DNA of 64,000 nt from Corticimicrobacter populi. Its GTDB lineage: Bacteria > Pseudomonadota > Gammaproteobacteria > Burkholderiales > Burkholderiaceae_B. The notes under the pieces are model-generated. The model had not been told where the DNA came from and searched no databases. It saw nothing but the letters and a program-made list of their open reading frames with translations. The DNA is taken from contig NZ_QETA01000008.1 of the NCBI RefSeq assembly GCF_003123725.1, positions 62,001 to 126,000 of the forward strand, in the 5' to 3' direction. Shown piece by piece: positions 45,771 to 54,318 of the stretch (position 1 is the first letter of the stretch; each line of letters begins with the position of its first letter). Both the position numbers and the translations under genes were made by a program.

Positions 45771-47168
45771 ATGGGCAGACGCAGTCATGCACAGACCCTG
45801 CGACTCTGGATGAACGGCCTATCCGTCGGCACCTGGAGCGTACGTCCCTATGCCGGCGATATCCTCCAGTACGATGACGCATGGGTTGCATCCGGGCACG
45901 GGCGACCACTCTCGCTATCTCTACCGTTTACACCGGGCAATCTCCCTCACCGTGGGGACGCGGTACGACATTACTTCGACAATCTGTTGCCAGACAGCCG
46001 GGACATCCGCGAACGCCTGGCACGCCGATTTCAAGCGACATCAACAGACGCCTTTACGCTGCTGACCGACATCGGCAGAGATTGCGTCGGCGCACTGCAG
46101 ATACTGCCGGACACAGTGACGCCAGACGCCATTCAGCGTGTCAACGCAACCCCATTGAGCGACGCCGAAATCGCCGGAATACTGCGCAGTACCTTGGCAC
46201 CCGCATCACTCGGAGGCGGCAGCGAAGATGATGCGTTCCGCATCTCCATTGCCGGCGCACAGGAAAAAACGGCACTGCTCTGGTTCAATAACCAGTGGTG
46301 CCTGCCACACGGCTCGACACCCACATCCCACATATTCAAGTTACCGCTGGGCCTGGTCGGCAACCTGCAATTCGACATGCGAGACTCCGTCGAAAACGAA
46401 TGGCTGTGCTCAGAGATTCTGCGCGCCTACGGCCTGCCCGTGGCGCGTACACAGCCTTTGCTGTTTGAAGACATGAAAGTGCTGGCCGTCGAGCGCTTCG
46501 ACCGCGCATGGTGGCAAGAACCGGACGGGCATCGCTGGTTGGTGCGGCTACCGCAGGAAGACATGTGCCAGTCGACAGGCACACCACCTCACCTGAAATA
46601 CGAGGCAGATGGCGGGCCCGGCATTGGGGCCATCATGAGTCTGTTGGCCACCTCGCGCACACCGGAACATGACAGACGCACCTTCTTCCAGGCGCTGGTC
46701 CTGTTCTGGATGCTGGGTGCAACCGATGGTCACGCGAAGAATTTCAGTATTTTCCTGCGCCCGGGTGGTGCCTACGAACTGGCACCGCTCTACGACATCC
46801 TCTCGGCCTATCCAATCATGGGGACGGGTGCAAACATGCTATCGCCGTTCAAGGCCAAAATGGCCATGGCCGTGCGAACAAAGAATGTGCATTGGAAAAT
46901 GCACGACATTCTGCTCAGGCATTGGGTGCAAATCGGTACCGAATACGGCATCGTTACGCCCGACGGCTTGGCTGCGGAGGCCGTGATCGATGATCTGATC
47001 GAACGTACTCCCGCAGTCATCGATACCGTTCACGCCCTGTTGCCGAAGGACTTTCCGCAGGCGTTGGCCGACCGTATCCTGGATGGTCTGTCGAGCGCTG
47101 CCAACAGGCTGAAAGCCTCTCCTACGCCACAGCCGGGAACAGCCGCTCGACAAGATACTGCTTCTTGA
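45771..47168 (+). CDS. HipA-like serine/threonine kinase toxin
   Basis: A 465-residue kinase of the HipA family. The N-terminal subdomain (LSLSLPFTPGNLPHRGDAVRHYFDNLLPDS) is followed by the ATP-binding loop ISIAGAQEKTALLW near 155, THIFKLP-like TSHIFKLPLG, ERFDRAWW near 240, catalytic GATDGHAKNFSIF near 318 (with the HxxN motif) and the metal-binding YDILSAYP. E. coli HipA phosphorylates glutamyl-tRNA synthetase. The last ~15 residues overlap the 3' end of the convergent Lrp gene by 47 nt. Catalytic residues look intact. Confidence 0.87.
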   Translation: MGRRSHAQTLRLWMNGLSVGTWSVRPYAGDILQYDDAWVASGHGRPLSLSLPFTPGNLPHRGDAVRHYFDNLLPDSRDIRERLARRFQATSTDAFTLLTDIGRDCVGALQILPDTVTPDAIQRVNATPLSDAEIAGILRSTLAPASLGGGSEDDAFRISIAGAQEKTALLWFNNQWCLPHGSTPTSHIFKLPLGLVGNLQFDMRDSVENEWLCSEILRAYGLPVARTQPLLFEDMKVLAVERFDRAWWQEPDGHRWLVRLPQEDMCQSTGTPPHLKYEADGGPGIGAIMSLLATSRTPEHDRRTFFQALVLFWMLGATDGHAKNFSIFLRPGGAYELAPLYDILSAYPIMGTGANMLSPFKAKMAMAVRTKNVHWKMHDILLRHWVQIGTEYGIVTPDGLAAEAVIDDLIERTPAVIDTVHALLPKDFPQALADRILDGLSSAANRLKASPTPQPGTAARQDTAS

Positions 47169-47616
47169 TGATGGGCGACTTGATCACGATATAGCTGAAA
47201 TACTGCTCGATGCCGATATCGCGCTCCAGCAGGCCCTCGATGATCTGCTGGTAATGCGCCACGCCGCGCGTCATGAATTTCAGCAGGTAGTCATAGCCGC
47301 CGCTGATGAGATGGCACTCGACCAGTTCGTCGATATCGCGGATGGCCGTCTCGAACCGCTGGAAATCCTCGCGATGATGATCGTTCAGCGTCACCTCGGT
47401 AAACACCGTCAGCACATCGCCCAGCTTGTTGAGGTTGATCTGCGCGCTGTAGCCCTCAATGTAGCCGGCCTTTTCAAGCCGTTTGACGCGAATCAGGCAC
47501 GGGCTGGCAGACAGGCCGACGGCATCGGCCAGCACCACATTGGTCATCCGGCCATTCTGCTGCAGTTGCGACAGAATACGCAGGTCGAGTCGATCGAGTT
47601 TGATGGGCACAGACAT
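47122..47616 (-). CDS. Lrp/AsnC family transcriptional regulator
   Basis: A 164-residue regulator: an N-terminal winged helix (LDRLDLRILSQLQQNGRMTN, LSASPCLIRVKRLEKAGYIEGY) and a C-terminal RAM ligand domain (VLTVFTEVTLNDHHREDF, ELVECHLISGGYDYLLKF). Such proteins sense amino acids and form octamers. ATG 47616 gives the standard MSVPIKLDRLD start; a longer frame enters unrelated sequence. No obvious amino acid target is adjacent, but the left neighbour is the HipA-like gene. Confidence 0.9.
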   Translation of the reverse strand: MSVPIKLDRLDLRILSQLQQNGRMTNVVLADAVGLSASPCLIRVKRLEKAGYIEGYSAQINLNKLGDVLTVFTEVTLNDHHREDFQRFETAIRDIDELVECHLISGGYDYLLKFMTRGVAHYQQIIEGLLERDIGIEQYFSYIVIKSPIIKKQYLVERLFPAVA

Positions 47617-47687
47617 GGCAGGAAAGATGTAGCGTACGGATTCAGGCTGGCGCGATCCATTATCCCCGGCGCTCCGAGCTGCCGTTA

Positions 47688-48590
47688 CTAGGGAAACCCC
47701 CGATCCAGACTGCGCTGCAAGAATTCCACGAATACCCGTACCTTGGCCGAGGCATTGAGTCTCGACGGGTAGACAGCCCAGACATTGGCCTCCTGCCGGT
47801 AGTCGGCCAGGATATGCACCAGCTTTCCCGCCTGGATCAGTGGTGCCACGTCCCACTGCGAACGCAGGATCACGCCATGGCCGTCTACCGCCCATTGCAC
47901 GGCCATTTCACCGTGATTGGTGGACAGCGGTCCCTGCACCTTGACGCGACTTTCCTGGCGACCATGCTGCAAACGCCAGATCCCGAAAGGGTGGTCGCGC
48001 TCCTTGATCACCAGGCAGTCGTGCGCCGCCAGCTCCTGCAGCGAGCGCGGCTCGCCGCGCCGCGCCAGGTACTCTGGAGCCGCGCACAGGATGCGACTGT
48101 TGTCCGCCAGGCGGCGCGCGATCATGTCCGGCGCAATGTCTTCCCCCACGCGGATATCCAGATCGAAACCCGCCGCCGCGATATCCACCAGATGGTCGAA
48201 CACCTCGAAGCGCACCTGCACCGCCGGGTGCTCGCGGGCAAACTGCGACAGGGCCGGCCCCACCACGCGCCGGCCAAAGCCGATGCTGCTGCAGACCCGC
48301 AGCACGCCACGCGGGGCACGCCGGGTGGCACTGATGTCATCCACCAGTTGCTCAACATCATCGAGAATCCGCAGCGCCCAGTGGTAGACACGCTCGCCAG
48401 CCGGCGTCACGGCCACGCGCCGGGTCGTGCGATGCAGCAGCGTCGTCTGCAGCACCGCCTCCAGCACATGGATGCGCTTGGTCACATAGGCCGGCGATAC
48501 GCCAAGCTGCCGCGCCGCCGCCGAAAACCCGGCGTGCCTGACGACCGCGCAGAATACCCGCAGGTCTTCCGGCAATGGATCTTTATTCAT
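47688..48590 (-). CDS. dmlR: LysR-type regulator, DmlR-like
   Basis: A 300-residue LysR protein with the helix-turn-helix GFSAAARQLGVSPAYVTKRIHVLE at about 20-43 and an effector domain. It is divergent from a D-malate dehydrogenase gene, with a 97-bp shared region, the same relation as dmlR-dmlA in E. coli, where DmlR activates dmlA in D- or L-malate. The paralog naming rests on this placement and general similarity. Confidence 0.75.
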   Translation of the reverse strand: MNKDPLPEDLRVFCAVVRHAGFSAAARQLGVSPAYVTKRIHVLEAVLQTTLLHRTTRRVAVTPAGERVYHWALRILDDVEQLVDDISATRRAPRGVLRVCSSIGFGRRVVGPALSQFAREHPAVQVRFEVFDHLVDIAAAGFDLDIRVGEDIAPDMIARRLADNSRILCAAPEYLARRGEPRSLQELAAHDCLVIKERDHPFGIWRLQHGRQESRVKVQGPLSTNHGEMAVQWAVDGHGVILRSQWDVAPLIQAGKLVHILADYRQEANVWAVYPSRLNASAKVRVFVEFLQRSLDRGFP

Positions 48591-48594
48591 GATG

Positions 48595-48613
48595 TGTGAA
48601 TATTCAGTTCACA
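48595..48613. promoter_or_regulatory. LysR-type palindrome TGTGAA-N7-TTCACA
   Basis: A perfect 6-bp inverted repeat with a 7-nt spacer, 4 bp beyond the dmlR start and 75 bp before dmlA. It contains a T-N11-A core of the kind LysR proteins bind. Best candidate site for the DmlR-like regulator and its autorepression. Confidence 0.55.
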
Positions 48614-48687
48614 AGATGGCTCATTGTAGGGTATGGCAGTGGGGCTTACGATGATCGACTGACACAACACCACAACAGGAAGAGACC

Positions 48688-49761
48688 ATGAGCCAGACAC
48701 TGAAAATCGCCGCCATCGCCGGAGACGGCATCGGCCGGGAAGTCATGCCGGAAGGCCTGCGCGTGCTGGAAGCTGCCGCACAGCGCTTTGGCATCAGCCT
48801 GCAGATCGACACCATCGACTGGGCCAACTGCGACTACTATCAGCAGACCGGAGCCATGATGCCCGAGGACTGGAAGGCACAGCTCTCGGGCTATGACGCC
48901 ATCTATTTCGGTGCCGTCGGCTGGCCCGCCACCACACCCGACCATATCTCCCTGTGGGGCTCGCTACTGAAATTTCGGCGCGAGTTCGACCAGTACATCA
49001 ACCTGCGCCCGGTACGCCTGTTCGACGGCGTGCCATGCCCGCTGGCCGGACGCAAAGCCGGCGACATCGACTTTCTGGTCGTGCGCGAGAACACCGAAGG
49101 CGAATACACCAATCTCGGCGGCATCCTGTTCGAGGGCACGGACCGCGAAATCGTCATCCAGGAATCGGTGTTCTCCCGCAAGGGCACCGACCGCGTCCTC
49201 AGGTTTGCCTACGAACTGGCGCAACAGCGCAAGCGCAAGCTGACCGTCGCCACCAAGAGCAACGGCATCGCCATCAGCATGCCCTGGTGGGATCAGCGAG
49301 CCGATGCCATCGGTGCCGACTATCCGGACATCGCAGTGGACAAGCAACACATCGATATCCTCACCGCCCACTTCGTACTGCAACCGCAGCGTTTCGACGT
49401 GGTGGTAGCCTCCAACCTGTTCGGCGACATCCTCTCCGACCTCGGCCCGGCCTGCACCGGCACCATCGGGCTGGCACCGTCGGCCAACCTGAACCCGGAG
49501 CGTGATTTCCCCTCACTGTTCGAACCCGTGCACGGCTCGGCACCCGACATCTACGGCCAGGGCATCGCCAACCCCATCGCCATGATCTGGAGCGGTGCGC
49601 TGATGCTGCAATTCCTGGGCCATGCAGAGGCTCATGACGCCATCGTGCGCGCCATCGAGGACTCGCTCAAGCAGGGGCCGCACACGCCCGACCTGGGTGG
49701 TCAGGCCAAGACAACCGACGTCGGTCAGGACATTGCCGAGCGTGTCCGAAACGCAACCTGA
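48688..49761 (+). CDS. dmlA: D-malate/tartrate dehydrogenase (decarboxylating)
   Basis: A 357-residue beta-decarboxylating dehydrogenase of the isopropylmalate/isocitrate family. It shows IAAIAGDGIGREVMPEGLRVL at the start, the substrate-binding arginines near INLRPVRLF, FLVVRENTEGEYTNLGG near 128, and the metal-site aspartates in VVASNLFGDILSDLGPA near 237. The enzyme converts D-malate to pyruvate and CO2 with NAD; tartrate is a frequent second substrate. Divergent from its likely activator. Seven bp upstream is a GGAAGAG Shine-Dalgarno. Confidence 0.9.
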   Translation: MSQTLKIAAIAGDGIGREVMPEGLRVLEAAAQRFGISLQIDTIDWANCDYYQQTGAMMPEDWKAQLSGYDAIYFGAVGWPATTPDHISLWGSLLKFRREFDQYINLRPVRLFDGVPCPLAGRKAGDIDFLVVRENTEGEYTNLGGILFEGTDREIVIQESVFSRKGTDRVLRFAYELAQQRKRKLTVATKSNGIAISMPWWDQRADAIGADYPDIAVDKQHIDILTAHFVLQPQRFDVVVASNLFGDILSDLGPACTGTIGLAPSANLNPERDFPSLFEPVHGSAPDIYGQGIANPIAMIWSGALMLQFLGHAEAHDAIVRAIEDSLKQGPHTPDLGGQAKTTDVGQDIAERVRNAT

Positions 49762-49863
49762 AGACCCCCGCAGGGCGGGAATACAGCACGAGACGGCACA
49801 TAGGCGACACAGAGGCAAAAATATAAATATAATGAAATCAACTCAAAATCTTGAAATTTCGTT

Positions 49864-50448
49864 ATGCCCGACTCGACAGCTGCAGCCCGCCCCGGTGCCC
49901 GTATCCGTGCCCTGCGCCGCACGCGCAAGATGACCGTCAACGAACTCGCCCTCAAGGCCGGCGTCTCCGTCGGCATGATCAGCCAGGTCGAGCGAGGCAT
50001 CGCCAACCCCTCGCTGCGTACACTGGAACGGCTGCGCATGGCGCTGGACGTACCACTTTCCGACCTGCTGGAAACCGATGAGGAAGAAGCGCAGCCCAGC
50101 GCCGAGCACGACTTCGTGCGTCGCGCCGCGCAGCGCCCGCACTTCAGCGTCGGCCCGCTGAACAAGCAGTTGCTGACACCGCACGGCAAGCACGACATCC
50201 AGTTCATGATCATCGAAATCCCACCCCATACCAGCGCTGACGAAGTGCTGATCGGACCGGGAGAAAAGGCCGGCCTGGTACTCGACGGCCAGCTCACCCT
50301 GGGTGTGGGCAGCCAGCAGGCCCGGCTGGAAGCGGGCGACAGCTTTCAGTTCGACAGCACGCAGACCCATTTCCTGCGCAACGAGACCGAGACGGCCGCC
50401 AATGTGCTCTGGATCATGAATACGCGGATGCCGGTTTCATACATCTAG
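49864..50448 (+). CDS. XRE-cupin transcriptional regulator (PuuR type)
   Basis: A 194-residue regulator with an N-terminal HTH (RIRALRRTRKMTVNELALKA, VSVGMISQVERGIANPSL) and a C-terminal cupin (VLIGPGEKAGLVLDGQLTLGVG, DSFQFDSTQTHFLRN). Members sense small amines or amino acids. It is 36 bp upstream of an M20 amidohydrolase in the same direction and may control it. The region before it is AT-rich and holds its promoter, though no clear elements could be assigned. Confidence 0.87.
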   Translation: MPDSTAAARPGARIRALRRTRKMTVNELALKAGVSVGMISQVERGIANPSLRTLERLRMALDVPLSDLLETDEEEAQPSAEHDFVRRAAQRPHFSVGPLNKQLLTPHGKHDIQFMIIEIPPHTSADEVLIGPGEKAGLVLDGQLTLGVGSQQARLEAGDSFQFDSTQTHFLRNETETAANVLWIMNTRMPVSYI

Positions 50449-50484
50449 GTTTCATTCCTCCAATATATTGAATTTCCGTTCGCC

Positions 50485-51759
50485 ATGACTACCGTTACCT
50501 TGCCAGCCCCCAATCCTGCGCTTGTCCGGTCCGTGGCCGAACAGGCCCAGGCCCTGACCCCCCAACTGGTGCAATGGCGCCGACACCTGCATGCCCATCC
50601 CGAACTGGGCTGGCAGGAAGCCGCCACCACCGCCTATGTAGCGCGACATGTCGAAGCGCTCGGCTTCGACATCAAGACCGGCGCACCCGTCATCGGCAGC
50701 AAGACCCTGGGTGCCCCCGCGGAAGGCCCTGCGCACACCGGCTGCATTGCCGAACTGCACTTCGACCGGCCCGGCCCAACCGTCGCCATCCGTGCCGACC
50801 TTGATGCGCTGCCGATCCACGAAGTAGACACACAAGGGCAGGGCCATCGCCCCGCCGAAGAAGGCTGGCACTCGCAGCACACCGGTGTCATGCATGCCTG
50901 TGGACACGACGGGCACCTGGCCATCGCACTGGGCATTGCCCAGATCATGGCCGCGCAGAAAGCACTCCTGTGCGGCACCCTGCGCCTGATCTTCCAGCCG
51001 GCAGAAGAGGGCACCCGAGGTGCCCGCGCCATCGTGGAACAGGGCTGGCTCGATGACGTGGATGTCTTCCTGGGCTTTCATATCGGCCTGGGCGTCCCCT
51101 CCGATACCGTGGCGCTGGACCCGGTCGGCTTCCTGGCCACGCGCAAGTACAGCGTGACCTATCACGGAGCCCCCGCCCACGCCGGCCGCGCCCCGGAGAC
51201 CGGCCGCAACGCGCTGCTCGGTGCCTGCCAGGCCACCCTCGGCCTGCACGCCCTGGCGCAGTCCGGCCAGCCGGGTATCCGCGTGAACGTCGGCACCATG
51301 CACGCCGGCCAGGCGCTCAATATCGTGCCGGACGAAGCCCGATTTGGCGTCGAGTTGCGCGCCGAGCGCCAGCACGATCTGGACGCACTGGATCCCCGTG
51401 TACAGGCATTGATTACAGGGACGGCGGCGGCGCACCAACTGGAAGCGGATATTCGGCTGATCGGCGAGGCGCGTGACTGGGAGAACCCTGCCGACATGGT
51501 GGCGTGGGCGAGGGAGGTTGCGCAGTGCAGTGGTGCCTTTCGGGACACGGTGAGTCGCTACGATGTGCGCGTCAGTGAAGATGCCACGTTGATGACGCAT
51601 GCGGTGGCTGCGAGGGGGGGAAAGGCCGCTTATATGGTGCTGGGGGCAGATCTGCCCAGTGGGCACCATACGGCTGAGTTTGATTTTGATGAAGGGGTGC
51701 TGGGGAAGGGGGTCGCGTTGGTGGGGGGGATGGTGGGGGTGGTTTTGGGAGCGGGGTGA
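50485..51759 (+). CDS. M20 family amidohydrolase (AbgB/hippurate hydrolase type)
   Basis: A 424-residue metallohydrolase. It opens with LVQWRRHLHAHPELGWQE, followed by the metal ligands in ALPIHEVDTQ, MHACGHDGHLAIALG near 135, LIFQPAEEGTRGARA near 170 and TAEFDFDEGV near the end. Family enzymes cleave N-acyl amino acids such as hippurate. The last ~100 codons switch strongly to GGG and GTG codons with runs of seven G, unlike the rest of the gene. It is followed by AT-rich accessory sequence. Confidence 0.9.
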   Translation: MTTVTLPAPNPALVRSVAEQAQALTPQLVQWRRHLHAHPELGWQEAATTAYVARHVEALGFDIKTGAPVIGSKTLGAPAEGPAHTGCIAELHFDRPGPTVAIRADLDALPIHEVDTQGQGHRPAEEGWHSQHTGVMHACGHDGHLAIALGIAQIMAAQKALLCGTLRLIFQPAEEGTRGARAIVEQGWLDDVDVFLGFHIGLGVPSDTVALDPVGFLATRKYSVTYHGAPAHAGRAPETGRNALLGACQATLGLHALAQSGQPGIRVNVGTMHAGQALNIVPDEARFGVELRAERQHDLDALDPRVQALITGTAAAHQLEADIRLIGEARDWENPADMVAWAREVAQCSGAFRDTVSRYDVRVSEDATLMTHAVAARGGKAAYMVLGADLPSGHHTAEFDFDEGVLGKGVALVGGMVGVVLGAG

Positions 51760-52013
51760 AAGTTGGAATCTACCAATAGTGAAAATTATCGATCCGCAAA
51801 TTTTTAGGCATGCCAGAGCCGTAGCCAAACTCCTGCGGCAGGCCTTCCCAGACGATGCCCATCATCAGCACAAAATGATGCCGCTAAATGCAGTACGGCC
51901 ATCAAACCAAGACCCTCAGCCTTGCAATGAGAGATTCCAGGCAGGGATCCATGCTTCCATTTGATTTGCAGACTGCTATATTTTCTGGTTTTGTAGGCGT
52001 TATGTGATCAGGA

Positions 52014-52292
52014 ATGGATAAGCCAAGAATCAGAGTGGACTTCAATTCGCTAATAGATAAAGATTTGGTTCTTCTCTCTAAAGATGATGAAATCGAAGAC
52101 TCCTCAGGACAAAAAATCATGCTGTGGGTTGGTAGGCCTGTAGCAATATATGAATACAATCACTATGAAAATGGTGAAAAAGAATATTTACTGGCTGAAG
52201 GTTTTGCAGTATTGAATGATTTTCAAAAATATCCCATTTCAAAGTGGTGTTGTCGTATAAATTTGAACGGAATTGATGTGTTAATCACATAA
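52014..52292 (+). CDS. AT-rich orphan small protein of unknown function
   Basis: A 92-residue protein at about 36% GC, far below its neighbours, suggesting recent transfer. It begins MDKPRIRVDFNSLIDKD, has LVLLSKDDEIEDSSG, an acidic middle (YEYNHYENGEKEYLLAEG) and a conserved-looking KWCCRINLNGID end. It has no signal peptide. The small size and isolation are like those of immunity proteins for secreted toxins, but no toxin gene is recognisable beside it, so I leave it unnamed. Confidence 0.6.
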   Translation: MDKPRIRVDFNSLIDKDLVLLSKDDEIEDSSGQKIMLWVGRPVAIYEYNHYENGEKEYLLAEGFAVLNDFQKYPISKWCCRINLNGIDVLIT

Positions 52293-52542
52293 GCCAAAAA
52301 TCTTCTTTCACACTTAATGAACCACTGCAAAGATCCCAGTTTGGCTCGTAAAATATATATTGCATCGCCATCATCGACCGAGAACATCCATAGCTAAAAT
52401 ATCTGGGATTATGAGCAAAGGGGATCACGATAGGATCGGCACGGTGAGTCCACCGATGCTCAAGACTGCAATTGCCACGCTACGATCCTGATGCTGACCC
52501 GTATCGCCGATTACCCGATCAACTGCATCCAGGATTTATTCC

Positions 52543-53154
52543 ATGACATCTGGATTTACCCTGCAAAGAACAGGCGACGTAAGCCGTGCAAAGGTCGTTC
52601 CCCTGCAAGGCACAGCGCTGGTGCTGCGCATCGAACTGCGATACATCACACCTATCATCCATCGCACCATCGTCGTGCCTAGTCGCATCACGCTGCCCAA
52701 GCTGCACAAGACGATTCTGCGAGCGATGGGCTGGCAGGGGGGACACCTGCATGAGTTCCAAATCAATGGCGTTCGCTATGGCGAACTGGATCCCAACTAC
52801 TCGGAATTCAACCTTCAAAGCGAAAAGCGGGTGCGTCTGGACAAAGCCCTGGGTGATACCCAAGATCTTGCCTACCTCTACGACTTCGGTGACAACTGGG
52901 AGCACGACCTGCGCATCATGGAAGTGGCGTTCTTTAACGATCCACTGACTTCGCCCATATGTCTGGACGGCGCAAATGCCTGCCCGCCCGAAGATGTCGG
53001 CGGTCTGCCGGGCTACGAGCACTTCGTGCGAGTACTCTCCGACAGGACTCACCCTGAATACGATGACATGCTGCTCTGGCACGGCAAGCGCTTCGATCCC
53101 GCCGCTTTCGACCTCGATGAGGTCAATCAGCGATTGCGTCAAATACAGATCTAA
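52543..53154 (+). CDS. Plasmid pRiA4b ORF-3-like protein
   Basis: A 203-residue protein of the pRiA4b ORF-3 family. Landmarks are VLRIELRYITPIIHRTIVVP, LPKLHKTILRAMGWQGGHLHEF and LAYLYDFGDNWEHDLRIM, the most conserved stretch, then CPPEDVGGLPGYEHF. Function is unknown; members occur on plasmids and near transposon fragments. GC is ordinary. It stands alone, followed 37 bp later by a convergent Rpn-type gene. Confidence 0.83.
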   Translation: MTSGFTLQRTGDVSRAKVVPLQGTALVLRIELRYITPIIHRTIVVPSRITLPKLHKTILRAMGWQGGHLHEFQINGVRYGELDPNYSEFNLQSEKRVRLDKALGDTQDLAYLYDFGDNWEHDLRIMEVAFFNDPLTSPICLDGANACPPEDVGGLPGYEHFVRVLSDRTHPEYDDMLLWHGKRFDPAAFDLDEVNQRLRQIQI

Positions 53155-53190
53155 TTCAAGACTATATTGGGCGGACGCTGTACAGACAGC

Positions 53191-54213
53191 TCAGAGAGGC
53201 GATTCGAACATATCCTCAATCCGTTCGGCATCGAGTACCTGCATCGTCCATTGCTGCAAGGTGGGCAGGTCGGCAGTGGCGATACGCGCCTGTATCGGGG
53301 CTGGAATGTGGCTGAATTTGCGCAGCAAGAGTTGATTGAGCATGGTCTGCAGTGCTGCCTGACGACCTTGCTCTTGCCCTTGTTGAATGCCTTGCTGCAA
53401 ACCTTCTGCCCGCCCCTGCGCCAACCCTTGCTCGACCCCTTTGCGAGTAGCACGATTGAGAGCCGTGCGCTCATCAAGCATGGCAATATCACGCTGCAAC
53501 GCGGCCCAGCGCAGTTTTTCGTCAGCGGACAGGGTTTGCAGGTGTTGTAATGTTTCTTGCACAGGGGGATGGGTGATCTGCTTCATGACGGCCTCGTCCA
53601 GGTTGTGCAGCAGGCAGGCGATCCAGGCGTGTAGTTCGGGCGGCAGACCGCCGAGCCGTTCAGCCTTGGGCAGTTCCATTATATGCAGTTGCAAGGCTTC
53701 CTTGAAGCAGACGGCGGGAGTCTGCTCGTCACGCAGGGCCAACCGCCAGAGAGCTTGTTGTGGGTGTTCTGGGAATAGATCATGCGCCAGCAGGCTGATG
53801 CCAATGACAGGTCGCAGACCGTCGTAGTTCTGGCCCGCCTGCAATTGCTCCGACAGACCACGGGCGAGGTAATACACATTGCGTTCAGGCCAGGGTTCCT
53901 CGCGACGGACCTGCATTTCGATGATGAACAGGGCCTCGGTGGCATCGCGCACCAGAATATCCATGACAATGCGCTTGCCATTGACGTGACGCGGCAAAAT
54001 ATCGGGGTTGAGGACTTTGACGACCGCAATCGGCGTGGGCCATTGCAATATGGCATTGATCAGATCCGACAGCAGATGCAGGTGCCGGCTGAAGAGTGCC
54101 TTGAACACCAGGTCGTTGGTCAGGCGCAGGCCGGGCAGTGGGGTAATGTGGTCAGATGATGTAGCCGTACTCGATATAACAACCTGCCCTTGCTGCATCT
54201 TGGATTCTGACAT
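53191..54213 (-). CDS. Rpn-family PD-(D/E)XK nuclease (transposase_31-like)
   Basis: A 340-residue protein. The nuclease core shows DLVFKALFSRHLHLLSDLIN near 32, VMDILVRDATEALFIIEMQV (the D-x(n)-E-x-Q catalytic arrangement) near 83 and RNVYYLARGLSEQL. The C-terminal third has Gln/Gly-rich repeats GLAQGRAEGLQQGIQQGQ, common in this family and likely coiled coil. Rpn proteins promote RecA-independent recombination or act in defence against phage. ATG 54213 follows GGGAG. Not within a recognisable transposon. Confidence 0.86.
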   Translation of the reverse strand: MSESKMQQGQVVISSTATSSDHITPLPGLRLTNDLVFKALFSRHLHLLSDLINAILQWPTPIAVVKVLNPDILPRHVNGKRIVMDILVRDATEALFIIEMQVRREEPWPERNVYYLARGLSEQLQAGQNYDGLRPVIGISLLAHDLFPEHPQQALWRLALRDEQTPAVCFKEALQLHIMELPKAERLGGLPPELHAWIACLLHNLDEAVMKQITHPPVQETLQHLQTLSADEKLRWAALQRDIAMLDERTALNRATRKGVEQGLAQGRAEGLQQGIQQGQEQGRQAALQTMLNQLLLRKFSHIPAPIQARIATADLPTLQQWTMQVLDAERIEDMFESPL

Positions 54214-54318
54214 CACGGCAACTCCCTGTCTGTGTGGCAACAGCAGGCAATCTACCGGATGGCTGAATCATTGAAAATTGGACAAAATTGTCACTCCGTA
54301 CATCTGCCAATAGCCCCC

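Noticed and set aside
51780-51964. Possible relic of a toxin C-terminus with a His-His motif before the AT-rich orphan
   Set aside because: The frame is open by continuation from an overlapping ORF, lacks a start and shows no defined nuclease motif.
52380-52480. Insertion sequence remnant suggested by GGGGATCACGATAGGATCGG
   Set aside because: No inverted terminal repeats, target duplication or transposase fragment could be shown.
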